A DNA stretch of 64,000 bases from Epiperipatus broadwayi (Eukaryota; Onychophora; Udeonychophora; Euonychophora; Peripatidae). The stretch is from NCBI GenBank assembly GCA_028023455.1, contig JAQFVV010006238.1:5772572-5836571 (forward strand). The letters run 5' to 3'. The translations under genes were made by a program, and so were the position numbers. The notes below the pieces were generated by a model. The model ran no database searches. It worked only from the letters and a program-made list of their open reading frames with translations, and was not told where the DNA came from. Shown here piece by piece: positions 22,876-32,264 of the stretch (position 1 is the first letter of the stretch; every line of letters starts with the position of its first letter).

Positions 22876-24630
22876 CTTTAAATAAAGTGGTTGAAAATGA
22901 TGATAAGAGAGCAACTGAAAACAATGAATCACTTTAAACTGTAAGAATTCACCAGAATCAAACTTAGCTTAAAGAGACACACGTAGTATTGAATTGGTCA
23001 CAGAGACTATTGGTTACTTTCATTCAAGATTTTAATATATTCAAGCTTACGTTGTTTTCAACATTTTCATATCAATATAATACAAAATCTGCAAACTTGT
23101 TTTTAAATATATTAACAAAACATGTTTTTTAAATATATATATCTAAGTCAATCTATTTTATTAAATTAATGTTATTTTAAAAAATCCATATAGATATCAC
23201 ACTAGTATTCGATTTTGAATATTGTAAAGTGTTTTATGTGATAGTCTACATTTTACTAATTGGAAATCGCTTTATAGAATAACGTATATTATTGATAAAT
23301 TGATATTTTTAATGTATTTTAAAATTATGAAACAAAAGTAAAATAATATGAACTAATCGATATCAGTATTGACTACAATATATTCATATAAATACAAAAG
23401 ATCTCTCAGCTCGTTATATCTTTTTTTAAAAAGTAAAATACTATAAAAATAGTTTGATTTTATTTTAATAAACAAAAGCAAACATTATAGAAAACTTATA
23501 CATTATATAATAAAAAAAATCCAATAAAGTAAAAAAAAAATAAAAAATATGTATTTATTCATCGGAACGGTCTAGTAAAGAGTTAAATAATTATATTTTT
23601 CTTTTTACGCAAGTCTGCATAAATGCTAATGGATAACAAAAAGCATTGCCCTGTAATGTAGTAAGAGTCTCTGATTCTGGAAATAGAGTCCTCAAATCGA
23701 TTCCACTTCTGCCATTTGCCAATCTCATCTCTGTAAGGCTCTGGTACTTAGCAAGCTTTCCTCCATACTCATTTTTGTCCCATTTTAGTCAGTAGAATGC
23801 AGACATCTGGCATTCCATAATTATCTTTTATTATGCTATTCAAAGTGGTGGCTTGAAACTTTCAAACAGACTCTAGTCAATGTTATTGTTTAGTGAAAAG
23901 TTTGCCATTAGATCAGCAGCTATGGAAACATTTGAGCCTTTAAAAAATATGACATACATAAACTAAAAGTTATATTATTCCTAATATAAACCTTCTTTTT
24001 TAGAAGTAGTCAATATTAATAATAATTAAATGGTTTATTACTTGACAATTTATAAGAAATTCAAATACCGTAAGTAAAAGAATTAGACCACGATTCATTA
24101 ATTTCATGCTTAGCAGTCTGCCACCTTAATACTGCACCAAACTGCACTGGCTAATAATCAGAATAAATAACCGGTACTTGGACAAGTGTCAAATTTATTT
24201 AGCTATACAGGTAAACTGGATTAAGCTCAATGTTTAAGGCTTTTAAAAAAATTAGCTATTAGTTTGAATACAATTATTTAAAATAATTTATTTAGCTATG
24301 CAGGTAAACTGGATTAAGCTTAATGTTTAAGGCTTTTGAAAAAAAATAGCTATTAGTTTGAATACAATTATTAAAATAACTGCTTAAAAGATTGTGCAAA
24401 AATAGTGCTTTTTATTGAAAAGATATATATATATATATAAAACATAGACTGGAGTCTTTTTATTATTACCATCGTTAATTACTAACGTTTATAGAAATAA
24501 CTCTGAAGTTAAAAAAAAAATTGCCTCTATCATATGCAGCTTAAATCCATCCAGAGATATCCTGGACATTTTTAAAGAATAAATTACTTATTGTATATTC
24601 GTAATTATGAGCCAACGTGACATCAAACAC
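22876..24630. other. A+T-rich stretch; complex block at 23620-23920 and a local duplication near 24.2-24.4 kb
   Basis: 23620-23920 is more complex and shares GTAGAATCGATTTGAGGAC-like text with 12.2 kb in opposite orientation, so it is probably a repeat remnant. At 24200-24290 and 24296-24380 the segment AGCTATACAGGTAAACTGGA is duplicated in tandem (period about 94 bp). No gene was recognised. Confidence 0.45.
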
Positions 24631-24634
24631 TTAA

Positions 24635-24845
24635 CAAAGTGTGGAAAAAAGTATGTTGGGAGTGAAAATCAAATACCTTGTTGAGACAACTAACAGATAT
24701 CATTGACATTGAAATCATGTTGAGCTGAGCCTATTGCTAGTAGAAATGATAATAGATGAAATCTTAAACTGGACTTCAAGAAGTTGTAAAAGACTTAAAA
24801 AGTACCACATGTAAGTTAGATGGTTCAAAAAAGAAAATTTGTTGG
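24635..24845 (+). pseudogene. Eroded RTE 3' fragment
   Basis: AGTATGTTGGGAGTGAAAATC (cf. RCTLGVTRRDRK), AACAGATATCATTGACATTG (TGVTDLIE), GAGCCTATTGCTAGTAGAAA (GHIARR) and GACTTAAAAAGTACCACATG (RPRKRPH) follow the order of the intact RTE. It is interrupted by the family A retrozyme insertion at 24863. Confidence 0.7.
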
Positions 24846-24862
24846 CATGAAGTGGAGAAGTA

Positions 24863-25147
24863 AAAACAGGCAAAACTCTCCATACAGTAGTGCCACTCAG
24901 TGCAAGCCAGGGTAATAAATGGATGCCAGAAGGCTTGTGCATAAAATCCCTATCTAGTGCCTACTCATCCAATATCCCCAGACTAGTTTCTGGCTTGTGG
25001 CCTTCATCAATGAGGAGTTTTGGATCTGAGAGGACTGCACCTAGATCTTAGGATTACTCTGGCCTGCATTGAGTGGTACTACATGGAAAGTTTTGCCTGT
25101 TTTAATAACAGTTATGAGCAAACATAAGAAATGGTGATCATGTGAAA
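24863..25147. mobile_element. Hammerhead retrozyme family A, inverted dimer, 10-bp target duplication
   Basis: TGGAGAAGTA flanks both ends (24853-24862 and 25148-25157). The left part is minus-sense family A and the right part is plus-sense, joined near 25055 (TAGGA/TTACTCTGG). The minus-strand hammerhead at 24967-25025 has both stem I segments, hairpin II and GAAACTAGTC, but its first core is TTGATGA (C3 changed to U), so it should be inactive. The left end stops at AAAACAGGCAAAACTC; the right end reaches GATCATGTG. The host DNA is an RTE relic. Confidence 0.85.
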
Positions 25148-25157
25148 TGGAGAAGTA

Positions 25158-26274
25158 CTGGATAAGAGAATCTCATTTAAACTTGAGATCTTCTGGATGC
25201 AATAACTTGATATTTTTTGAAAATAATAAAGACTCATGAGAACATATACAATAATGACAATTTGCACTATATTCATTTACTTATTAGGAAAACATTTATT
25301 AGTCATTATTCATTTTACTTTTTTCTCAGCATGGTAGAATATGATTGTTCAGTTTCAATTACCTAAGTTAAGATTATTTTATTTTTTATTTTTCCACTTT
25401 TATTTTTGAGTTAAAAATTGATACAGAAATCTTTTGTTCTCCAATAAGCAACTTCTTACCTTATATATAAAATCTGTGAATGTTTTTCTGTAATGCTGTC
25501 ATGTGATATTCATCTTAAACATTTCTTTGTTAGAGAGTATATTTTTCAAAGAAAAAAGTAATTATTTGTTCTCACATTACTAACCTGTATTTTTTTTATG
25601 AAGCATTTAATGCAAAAGAAGTAATTCCCTCTTTCTAAAGGCTGGGTATATTTGCCAGCAAGTAATTCTGCAAAGCAAAAAAACATTGTTAAAGTAATTA
25701 ATTAAAAAAAATATTGCAAAAACAACAGCTGTTCCCTAGGGTTGGTCCGTTTCTAGATTTTAAAAAAATATTGTCTTTTATAAAAGCCAAATGGAATAAA
25801 AAAGTTTGAAGGAAAAAATGCTCTGAAAAAATCTGTACATGTGCTTTTAATTATAGTCCAGAACTAAATAAATATAGTATTTAAATCATGAAGAAAATGT
25901 GATTACAGTACATAAATTCACGTTTAAAATATGATATATAGAGAAGGGAAAACATAAATGCTACAACACTGCATTTACATTTAGTTTTGATTAACATATA
26001 ATTGAAGCTAGTTCATGACTCCATGGTAATAACATGCATGGTTGAAATTTGTTAAAGCAACCAATTAAAAAAACTATTATCCATAGACCATGCACATTTT
26101 TAGTACTAAGATAATTCTTTATTTTTTTGAAACTTTCACAAAACAGAATTTGAACCTGTAGCATTAAAGTATTTGATATTATCTCCAGTGATACCATTTA
26201 AAGGTGAAGAATATCATAAATTCTCTCTTTAAAAGCTGATAGAACAAATAGTTACAATGGTATTGCAATCAATA
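25158..26274. other. A+T-rich stretch apart from the candidate exon
   Basis: Nothing recognisable besides the candidate at 25585-25667. The 68-residue minus frame at 25991-26197 has no motif. Confidence 0.4.
25585..25667 (-). CDS. Candidate internal exon (83 bp), gene unknown
   Basis: On the minus strand a pyrimidine-rich acceptor (TTTTTTTGCTTTGCAG|AA) and donor (ATACAG|GTTAGT) bound an 83-bp segment open in one frame only. It reads LLAGKYTQPLERGNYFFCIKCFIKKIQ after two leading bases. The CxxC pair hints at a zinc-binding loop, but I recognise no family. The incoming phase (two bases) does not directly match the phase-0 end of the exon at 34716-35003, so at least one exon would have to lie between if they share a gene. 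Chance splice-like signals are a real alternative in such short segments. Confidence 0.35.
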
Positions 26275-26845
26275 AACATCTTGTGATCACCATTTCTTAT
26301 GCTTGCTCTTAACTGTTATTAAAATAGGCAGGCTTTCATCAGTGATGAACCTTGGATTTGGAAACACTGCACCTAGATCTTAGAATTTAATGCAACACTC
26401 CAGCAGCCACATTTTATCTTTACTTAACTATAAAACTATGAGTCTAAAACTAAAAACAATAATATTTTCAATTAGGTTAAAACTCAGTTTAGCACTTATA
26501 CATTTTGGTGTCTTTGGTTCTTTTATAACCATAGCCACCATCTTCCTATTAGGCAGAATTGGTATTAAAACTTTGAACATCACATGATCACTATCTCCAA
26601 TGCTTGCTCATAACTGTTATTAAAACAGGAAAAACACTCCATATGATAGTGCCACATAGTGCAAGACAGAGTAATCAATGGATGACAGAACGCTTGTGCA
26701 CAAAATCCCTATCTAGTGCTTACTCATCCAATATCGCCAGACTAGTTTCTGGCTTGGATGGGAATTTTGTGCACAAGCCTTCTGGCATCCATTGATTACT
26801 TTGTCTTGCACTGAGTGGAAATATGTATAGAGAGTTTTGCCTGTA
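26275..26845. mobile_element. Hammerhead retrozyme family A, about 1.2 minus-sense units plus an inverted tail
   Basis: From 26275 the minus-sense monomer runs through the conserved stretch CATTTTGGTGTCTTTGGTTC (26502-26521) into a second unit at 26577 that reaches the hammerhead (GACTAGTTTCTGGC, 26739-26752). It then switches abruptly to plus-sense at about 26755 (GGATGGGAATTTTGTGCACA). Near 26340 the first unit retains only part of a core (CTGATGAAAG on the minus strand) fused to the leader. Both ribozymes are therefore broken by junctions. Possible short flanking similarity (AATCAATAAA / AATCAAATAA) is too weak to call a target duplication. Confidence 0.8.
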
Positions 26846-27960
26846 TTATAATCAAATAATAAAATTTTATTATTATCAGTAAAATTAACTGAATATTTTA
26901 ATTGCTCAGAAAATCATACAATATTTTAACACTTAAAAGTAAGATATTGAACTTCAATTCAGAATTCTTTAATTCTCAGATCCGTCATTTTGCCATTGTA
27001 ATACAAGCATACAAAATAAAACTAATCATATTTCTAATTACTAGGGAGGTCATCTGAAATTCAAAAAGTAGAATAACAAGTTGAGCTTTGATTAGAATAT
27101 TTTGGGTCAACAATCTATCATTCTGCACTGGGCTGGAATGCACACGGTCAAATATAAATAATTAGGGTCAATAAAATTAATGTACATTTTTTATTAAATC
27201 ATCTCCCAAGTTATTGAATTAAGTAGTTAGGAAAATCAATAGTTAATTCCATGCTCATTAACTGGTTTAAAATTTTTTAAACAAATGAGGATTTTTCAAG
27301 CAAGCAGAGACTTTATTTTAAATAGTGAGTCTATACAATTATTAATCACTTGATGGCTATTTAATTATTTTCACTAAGAACATTCACAAAAAAAGTCTTC
27401 CTAAAAATGATCACCCCTAGCAATTTAATAATTGGAATATATAATGACTTTTACAGTACTCGTTGAAGGCAAATGATTTAAAATATACACTATGTTGAGT
27501 TCTTAATCTTCTCAAATAATTTTTACATTCATTAAAGATTTTTCAAGGTCAATACAATGATTCGTTAGTTTCTAAGTAGAGATTTATTGTAATAATTATC
27601 AAACTATGATTGTACCATGTGATCTTTTACATAAACATCTTCGGCATATAATATACTTTATAAAATATAACTGACATGTAAAAGCTCTAAGCTCTTATTA
27701 TATAAATAAGAATTTCTATTTGCAGTTGTGTATTCCACGTTGAAAAATGAACGAAGAAGGTTAAAATTTCTTAAAAAAGTTATATGGTGAATATGAATTC
27801 AAAGGAGACATAGTGATGATCCTTGTTATAAGAATTATCTCAAAGACATCATAAAGAAGAAAGATATTGGTTGTTTCCATCGGGAAGATATAGAAAATAT
27901 TAAAAAACATTGAAGAGCTACAATTAGACATAGTGTTAAAGTATTTCAGAAAGTAAAGTT

Positions 27961-29087
27961 TAAGCCAATAAACGTCACATGATCATGATTTCTTATGCTT
28001 GCTTATAACTGTTATTAAAACAGTCTCCATACAGTAGTGCCACCCTGTGCCAACCAGAGTAATCAATGGATGCCAGAAGTCTTGTGCACAAAACCCCCCA
28101 TCTAGTGCCTACTTATCCAATATCTAGTTTCTGGCTTGTGGACTTTGTCAGTGAGGAGCCTTGGATCTGAGAGCACTGCACCGAGATCTTAGGATCTAAT
28201 GCAACCCTTCAAAAGCCACCTTTTATATCTACTTAACTACAAAACTATGAGTCTTAAATTGAAAACACTATAATATTTTTCAATTCAAGCTCATTAGCCT
28301 ATATAGTGATATAGGTCTGAACTCAGTTCAGTATCTATACATTTTGGTGTCTTTGGTTCTTTTATAACCATAGCCACCACTATCCTATTAGGCAGGATTG
28401 GTTTTAAGCCAATAACCATCATATGATCACCATTTTTATGGTTGCTTATAACTGTTATTAAAACAGGCAAAACTTCCTATACGTATTGCCACTCAGTGCA
28501 AGCCAGAGTAATCAATGGGTGCCAGAAGGCTTGTGCATAAAATCCCTATCTAGTGCCTACTTATCCAATATCCTCAGACATTGATTATTCTGGCTTGCAC
28601 TGAGTGGCAATACGTATAGAGAGTTTTGCCTGTTTTAATAACAGTTATAAGTAAGCATAAGAAATGGTGATCATGTGATGTTTATTGACTTAAAACCAAA
28701 CCTGCCTAATAGGATAGTGGTGACTATAATTATTAAAGAACAAAAGACACCAAAATGTATAGGTACTGAGCTGAGTTCAGACCTATATGACTATATAGAC
28801 TAATGAGCTTAGATTGAAAATATTATAGAGTTTTCAATTTAAGACTCATAGTTTTATAGTTAAGTAGAGATAAAAGGTGGCTGCTGGAGAATTATTAAAT
28901 CGTAAGATTTAGGTGCAGTGTTCTCAGATCCAAGGCTCCTCACTGACAAAGGCCACAAGTCAGAAACTAGTCTGGGAATATTGGATGAGTAGGCACTAGA
29001 TTGGGATTTCATGCACAAGCCTTCTGGCATCCATTGATTACTCTGGCTTGCACCGCGTGGCAATATCTAGAGAGTTTTACCTGTTTT
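27961..29087. mobile_element. Hammerhead retrozyme family A, large inverted dimer
   Basis: About 1.3 minus-sense monomers (27961-28575) are joined head-on to about 1.2 plus-sense monomers (28576-29087). The minus copy at 28115-28166 has lost the cleavage region by a small deletion. The plus copy at 28928-28986 keeps both stem I segments, hairpin II, GAAACTAGTC and TTGGAT but reads CTGACAA (G8 to A). The inversion junction at about 28575 lies within 3 bases of the hammerhead cleavage site. Flanks AAAGTAAAGTTT (27950-27961) and AAAGTAGGGTTT (29088-29099) look like a target duplication with two mismatches. Confidence 0.85.
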
Positions 29088-29159
29088 AAAGTAGGGTTTT
29101 ACTGTTGGAGAAATGAGTAGGCAGCACAAAATATAAAAAAAAACCCACATATTCTATAA

Positions 29160-29881
29160 AGATAAAGGATTTGAACCCAAACTTTCAAGCACCTTTCAAC
29201 TATCCATACTATCTCATACCACTGATACACATGTCCACATACATGTAGAATAAATAATCACCAATATATATATTTCATGCTAAACCAGCACTCATCAATT
29301 GGTCCAGATTATTATCTCCCACACATATATATAATCAGTGCTCAGTCTATATTAAGATAGCAAATCCTCATACTTTAATGGACAGGCTTCAATCCACCCC
29401 AATCTCTAACTCTTCAGCCATCCATACCATTGCAAATCTAATAATAGAAAGCTCAAATCCCATGCTGATGCCAATATAATTGCCATGCCCATGTTGACCT
29501 CGAGTAACTCTGACCCCTCATGTATAAGACTTTATCCATTTAGATACATAGAAGAGGGATGCTATGGATGGCTGAAGAGTTGGAGGTTAGAGTAGATTGA
29601 AGCCTGCCCATTAAAATATGAGGATTTGCTCTCTTAATATAAACTGAGCACTGATTATATATATGTGTATGGGAGATGATAATTTGGACCAACTGATGTG
29701 TGCTAGTTTGGCATGAAATATGTATATTGGTGATTAATTTTTTCTACATGTGTGTGTTCATGTATATCAGTGGTATGAGATAGTATGGATAGTTGAAGGG
29801 TGTTTGAAAGTCTGAATTCAAATCCTTTATTTTTACAATTAAGATCCAGGTATGTAAAGAGTGCCTGTATTTCAAATATTT
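29160..29881. mobile_element. Hammerhead retrozyme family B, inverted dimer, 13-bp target duplication
   Basis: Perfect ACATATTCTATAA repeats flank the insertion (29147-29159 and 29882-29894). A minus-sense part (29160 to about 29560) is joined to a plus-sense part (about 29560-29881). The minus hammerhead at 29260-29307 reads CCAA-TTGATGA-GTGCT-GGTTT-AGCAT-GAAATATATATATTGG (C3 to U). The plus one at 29685-29733 reads CTGATGT (A9 to U). Both are predicted inactive but keep hairpin II and a short palindromic stem III. At 29167-29177 the minus strand reads GGTTCAAATCC, matching a pol III box B. Confidence 0.85.
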
Positions 29882-29894
29882 ACATATTCTATAA

Positions 29895-31958
29895 GTAAAT
29901 GTAATTGGGTTCCACAGATTAGTTTATAGAGTTAGTGAAATTTTTCCCCACTGGAATAGAAAAGGCCATAATCATTTATGAATTAATGTATGTAATTTAT
30001 TTCCTATCAGATCCACCCCGAGGACAGTGTGAAAGGCATGAGTGTGCGAGACACCACATTTATAAAGGTCCTGCACCTGTAGCTATGAAAATTTAAAAAA
30101 TAAAATGTTTTATTACATTCCCTTTTTTTTTCTGTCAAATTTATATAATTTGAAGGCCCTATCATGTTGAAGTAATATAATTATAGAAGCACTATTTGTA
30201 TCGTGATGCAGATTTTACAACTATATACAATGTTTATGCTTAAATATTTCACAATCTTCCAGTCATGTTAATGAGAAATCAGTGTAGGTCAAGAATGATT
30301 CTCTTCTTTAGCAATTTTACCTAGTGAATCAGAATTTGCAAAGAAAAATAATAATTAAGCGATGTTATAAACGGATTTGCAATAAATCCTTCAAATAATA
30401 TATATATATATATTGCAATACATGTATTTTGTTTTGTTTTCTCAAATATTCATTCACAAAGTCATATTTATAATTTGTAAATAATCATAAATAAGTAATT
30501 ATTTACATAAGTATTAATTTGTGCAGTTTTATTTTGAGTAAATAAAAGAAAATAAACAAAATGCAAAAAAAAAAAAAAAAAAAAAAAAATATTTTTTTGA
30601 AAATTTAGTTTTTAAAGAAAATTCTCATTTAAAATAAATACAAATTTTAATGAAAAAAATCATTTTTGACTTCATTTATAATAATTGTAAACCAATATAT
30701 CTATATCTGCAAATAAAATATTAAAAAAAAATATTTAAGTATTTTTATCATGAGTATAAGACTTCTCTCTACCCAGTATAAAAACATTGCTCTAGGCCCT
30801 GCTTGTTTTCAGGGCAGCTCTGTTCCCAATCAAAATTTATTTTCATTAACCAATACCAATACCTAACACAATAAAACCTTTACTTACTGTTTGATTAAAT
30901 TTACTATAAATAGATAATATTAAAATGTTATCTTATTAAATTATTGAGTATTCATAATACAGAAAGAAGACTTTAACTTTAGCTAATAGTAAATCACTTG
31001 AAGATTTTTTAGAATGTCAAGTAATGTTCAAATACCAAATTTCTCATTTGAGATCCAACTATTTTTCTCAATTTGAATCAATTAAAAATCAATGCTGTCA
31101 ATTTTTGAATCAACCATTATGCTAAACAATCCTCACTGGTTTAGGAGTATGGTAGAGTGATTGACTCAGATGTTAAAAGTTCCAGATAAAACAAAATCAC
31201 AAGATTTCATTGCAACATATCATTGGATTAGTTTTTAAAAGTAAAAACGATTTACAATAAATGGCGATTTAAAAAAAAATAACTATTATAAATATTAAGT
31301 ATAAAAGGTATAACTCATTTTTTTCATTAAATAAGAAAGTAATATGAAATGTAATATAACAAACCTATATCTTCAATTTATACTCATAATGCACTTTCCA
31401 TTACCATATTCTGGAATCATTTAAGAAAGTAAGAGCAATTAGTGGAGATGAAACAGCAATGCCAAACAAATAACTACTTTTTTTTTTCATTTCTGGGAAA
31501 GATATGAGTAATGAAGATAAGGTTTTTATAGTATTATTCTACCTGATGTCCATTAGTTACTCAAGTTTACAATAGATGTCTCTAAAAAAAAAAGATGTCC
31601 TCTTTTAAATATTACAAACATTCAGAATAAATTATTTCCTTGACTTTTTATTATTGTGAAAATTAAATATTGTGGAATCTTCTAGACTAAGATAAGAGTT
31701 GATGATTTTAAATATGATAAAGTTTATTTCTTGACATTACAGTAAGAAAAGTCAGGTGGGGGAATTTATTTTAAAATATATCATAGTCAGATAAATTTGT
31801 TTGTGTGATTGTATTATTAAACAATTCAATTCATTAAGAAAATGGATTTAAAAAGTGAGAGATTAGAAAAATATATGTACTTATTTATTATAGAACATAG
31901 AAGCTATTGGTAAGTCTGTGAATCTAAACAAATGATAAGCTATTCTGAGAAAATGCCA
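29895..31958. other. A+T-rich stretch; poly(A) tract at 30567-30590 and a small complex block at 30005-30100
   Basis: 30011-30098 follows a good acceptor-like sequence (TTTCCTATCAG) and reads PPRGQCERHECARHHIYKGPAPVAMKI to a stop, with AATAAA shortly after. This could be a terminal exon by chance only (see rejected items). 30780-30850 is another small complex block. Otherwise nothing was recognised. Confidence 0.35.
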
Positions 31959-31972
31959 TTTACATTATAAAT

Positions 31973-32250
31973 GTCACATGATCACCATCTCTATACTAGC
32001 ACATAATTGTTGTAAACAAAGGCAAAACTCTCCATACAGTAGTGCCACCCTGTGCCAAACAGAGTAATCAATGGATGCCAGAAGGCTTGTGCATAAAATC
32101 CCTATCTAGTGCCTACTCATCCAATATCCCCAGACTAGTTTCTGGCTTGTGGCCATCATCAGTGAGGAGCCTTGGATTTGAGAGCAGTGCACCTAGATCT
32201 TACTCTGTTTGGCACAGGGTGGCACTACTGTATGGAGAGTTTTGCCTTTG
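31973..32250. mobile_element. Hammerhead retrozyme family A, 278-bp inverted dimer with 14-bp target duplication
   Basis: Perfect TTTACATTATAAAT repeats flank it (31959-31972 and 32251-32264). The minus-sense part starts at the CACATGATCACC leader, includes the complete hammerhead and stops at CTAGATCTT. The inverted plus-sense tail (ACTCTGTTTGGCACAGGGTG) ends at TTTTGCCTTTG. This is the best-preserved ribozyme copy in the window and probably one of the younger insertions. Confidence 0.9.
32119..32177 (-). ncRNA. Type I hammerhead ribozyme, all core positions intact
   Basis: Read on the minus strand: stem I outer strand ATCCAA, internal loop GGC, inner strand TCCTCA; core CTGATGA (32162-32156); stem II TGGC-CACAA-GCCA; core GAAA (32142-32139); stem III C-TA-G closed by A15.1-U16.1; cleavage triplet GUC (32135-32133); then TGGGGA pairing TCCTCA, internal loop TA, and TTGGAT pairing ATCCAA. 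Predicted cleavage is between 32133 and 32132. Stem III is only 2 bp and self-complementary (ACTAGT), as in other animal type I hammerheads that may work best as dimers. The stem I internal loop facing loop II is where natural hammerheads make their activating tertiary contact. Confidence 0.9.
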
Positions 32251-32264
32251 TTTACATTATAAAT

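Noticed and set aside
30011-30098. Plus-strand terminal-exon-like segment (PPRGQCERHECARHHIYKGPAP) after TTTCCTATCAG, followed by AATAAA
   Set aside because: Only 29 residues, no second splice site to test, and AATAAA is expected often in such A/T-rich DNA. Kept as a remark only.
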